A DNA stretch of 19,941 nt from Cyclostephanos tholiformis (Eukaryota; Bacillariophyta; Thalassiosirophyceae; Thalassiosirales; Thalassiosiraceae). Numbering within the stretch: the stretch's first letter is position 1; the number at the start of each line of letters is the position of its first letter. The stretch is taken from positions 1-19,941 of the forward strand of contig JALLPB010000269.1 in NCBI GenBank assembly GCA_036939975.1, read 5' to 3'. The notes beneath the pieces were generated by a model. That model worked only from the letters and a program-made list of their open reading frames with translations, was not told the DNA's origin and searched no databases. Positions 19,475 to 19,941 of the stretch are shown one piece after another. A program made the position numbers and the translations under genes.

Positions 19475-19941
19475 TATACACGCATGGGGTTATTATTATG
19501 CAATATTCGGTCCCGCGGTGGATGCGGACATGGACATGGACATGGTTGGGATACCTTTTATTTATGATGATGTGTGGTGGTCGGTGGGAGATGATGGCTG
19601 ATATTTTTTTTTGTGGTTCTGTTCGTTGTCCGCTCCCGCCAAAACAAAGCGATGTGACTTTGATGGGTTTTTTTTACAAAAAAAAGGAATAATTCATGAA
19701 CACATCAAAAAAAATGAATTTCATGAGCATCACGAAAGTCTTCAAAAAAAGGCCCCAAACTGACCACAAACCCTTCTATTAGGGTTAATTGATTAACGGA
19801 TTACCTCGTACTGTCATCCATAAGCATCACAAAATAGTTTTCTGTATTCCTGTACAGACCGTCTTAAAATTAAGTCTGATGTCTTCAAAATGCTTTTCAT
19901 GAGCATCCCTTATTAAAATTTATTATTAATGGACATCACGA
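19475..19941 (-). promoter_or_regulatory. Upstream region of the methyltransferase gene with short repeats
   Basis: It contains three GGACAT units at 19526-19543 and several A/T runs. ATRAGCATCAC-like words occur at 19723-19733, 19820-19830, 19899-19909 (ATGAGCATCCC) and 19929-19939 (ATGGACATCAC). GTCTTCAAAA lies near two of them. No gene is seen. The repeats may be a dispersed repeat continuing past the window. Confidence 0.35.

Noticed and set aside
1..19941. CRISPR array, rRNA or intact tRNA gene
   Set aside because: No regularly spaced identical repeats with unique spacers, no conserved rRNA segment and no complete cloverleaf were found by eye.

Overview
The window looks like nuclear DNA of a photosynthetic stramenopile, most likely a centric diatom. 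This is inferred from short GT-AG introns of about 100-155 nt, a secreted Cys-rich surface-type protein, an organelle-targeted SpoU methyltransferase with long disordered insertions, CGA/TCG-rich coding DNA and very long C/G homopolymers. No prokaryotic operon, viral or toxin gene is seen. Only one gene, the SpoU rRNA methyltransferase, belongs to a family I recognise with confidence.

Layout. 1-358: upstream region with a cluster of GCGCAA/TTGCGC words. 359-1969 (+): three-exon gene for a predicted secreted, probably GPI-anchored protein with two 10-cysteine modules; its 5' part carries a ~337-bp tandem duplication that copied half an exon, a whole intron and half of the next exon. 1970-2673: convergent intergenic DNA with an (AT)17 microsatellite. 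2674-6354 (-, possibly starting at 6541): large, mostly disordered protein with internal repeats. 6542-7092: intergenic. 7093-10806 (-): large Ser/Arg/Asp-rich protein with two copies of a ~113-residue folded domain. 10816-12374: two adjacent ~0.7-kb direct repeats. 12375-16600: AT-rich DNA without an intact gene, holding broken coding-like scraps, small tandem repeats, hairpins and a tRNA-like pol III promoter. 16606-19474 (-): four-exon MRM1/TrmH-type rRNA 2'-O-ribose methyltransferase whose first exon is interrupted by an uninterrupted run of 52 C. 19475-19941: upstream region with short AGCATCAC repeats.

The genes do not obviously form a pathway. The three minus-strand genes share one design: a 5' half of CGA/TCG-rich, low-complexity coding sequence followed by a more ordinary 3' half. 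The points most worth follow-up are the duplicated exon-intron-exon block with a skippable exon, the paired unknown domains, the frame-breaking C homopolymers (at 18574 and possibly 6308) and the tRNA-like element near 15.7 kb.
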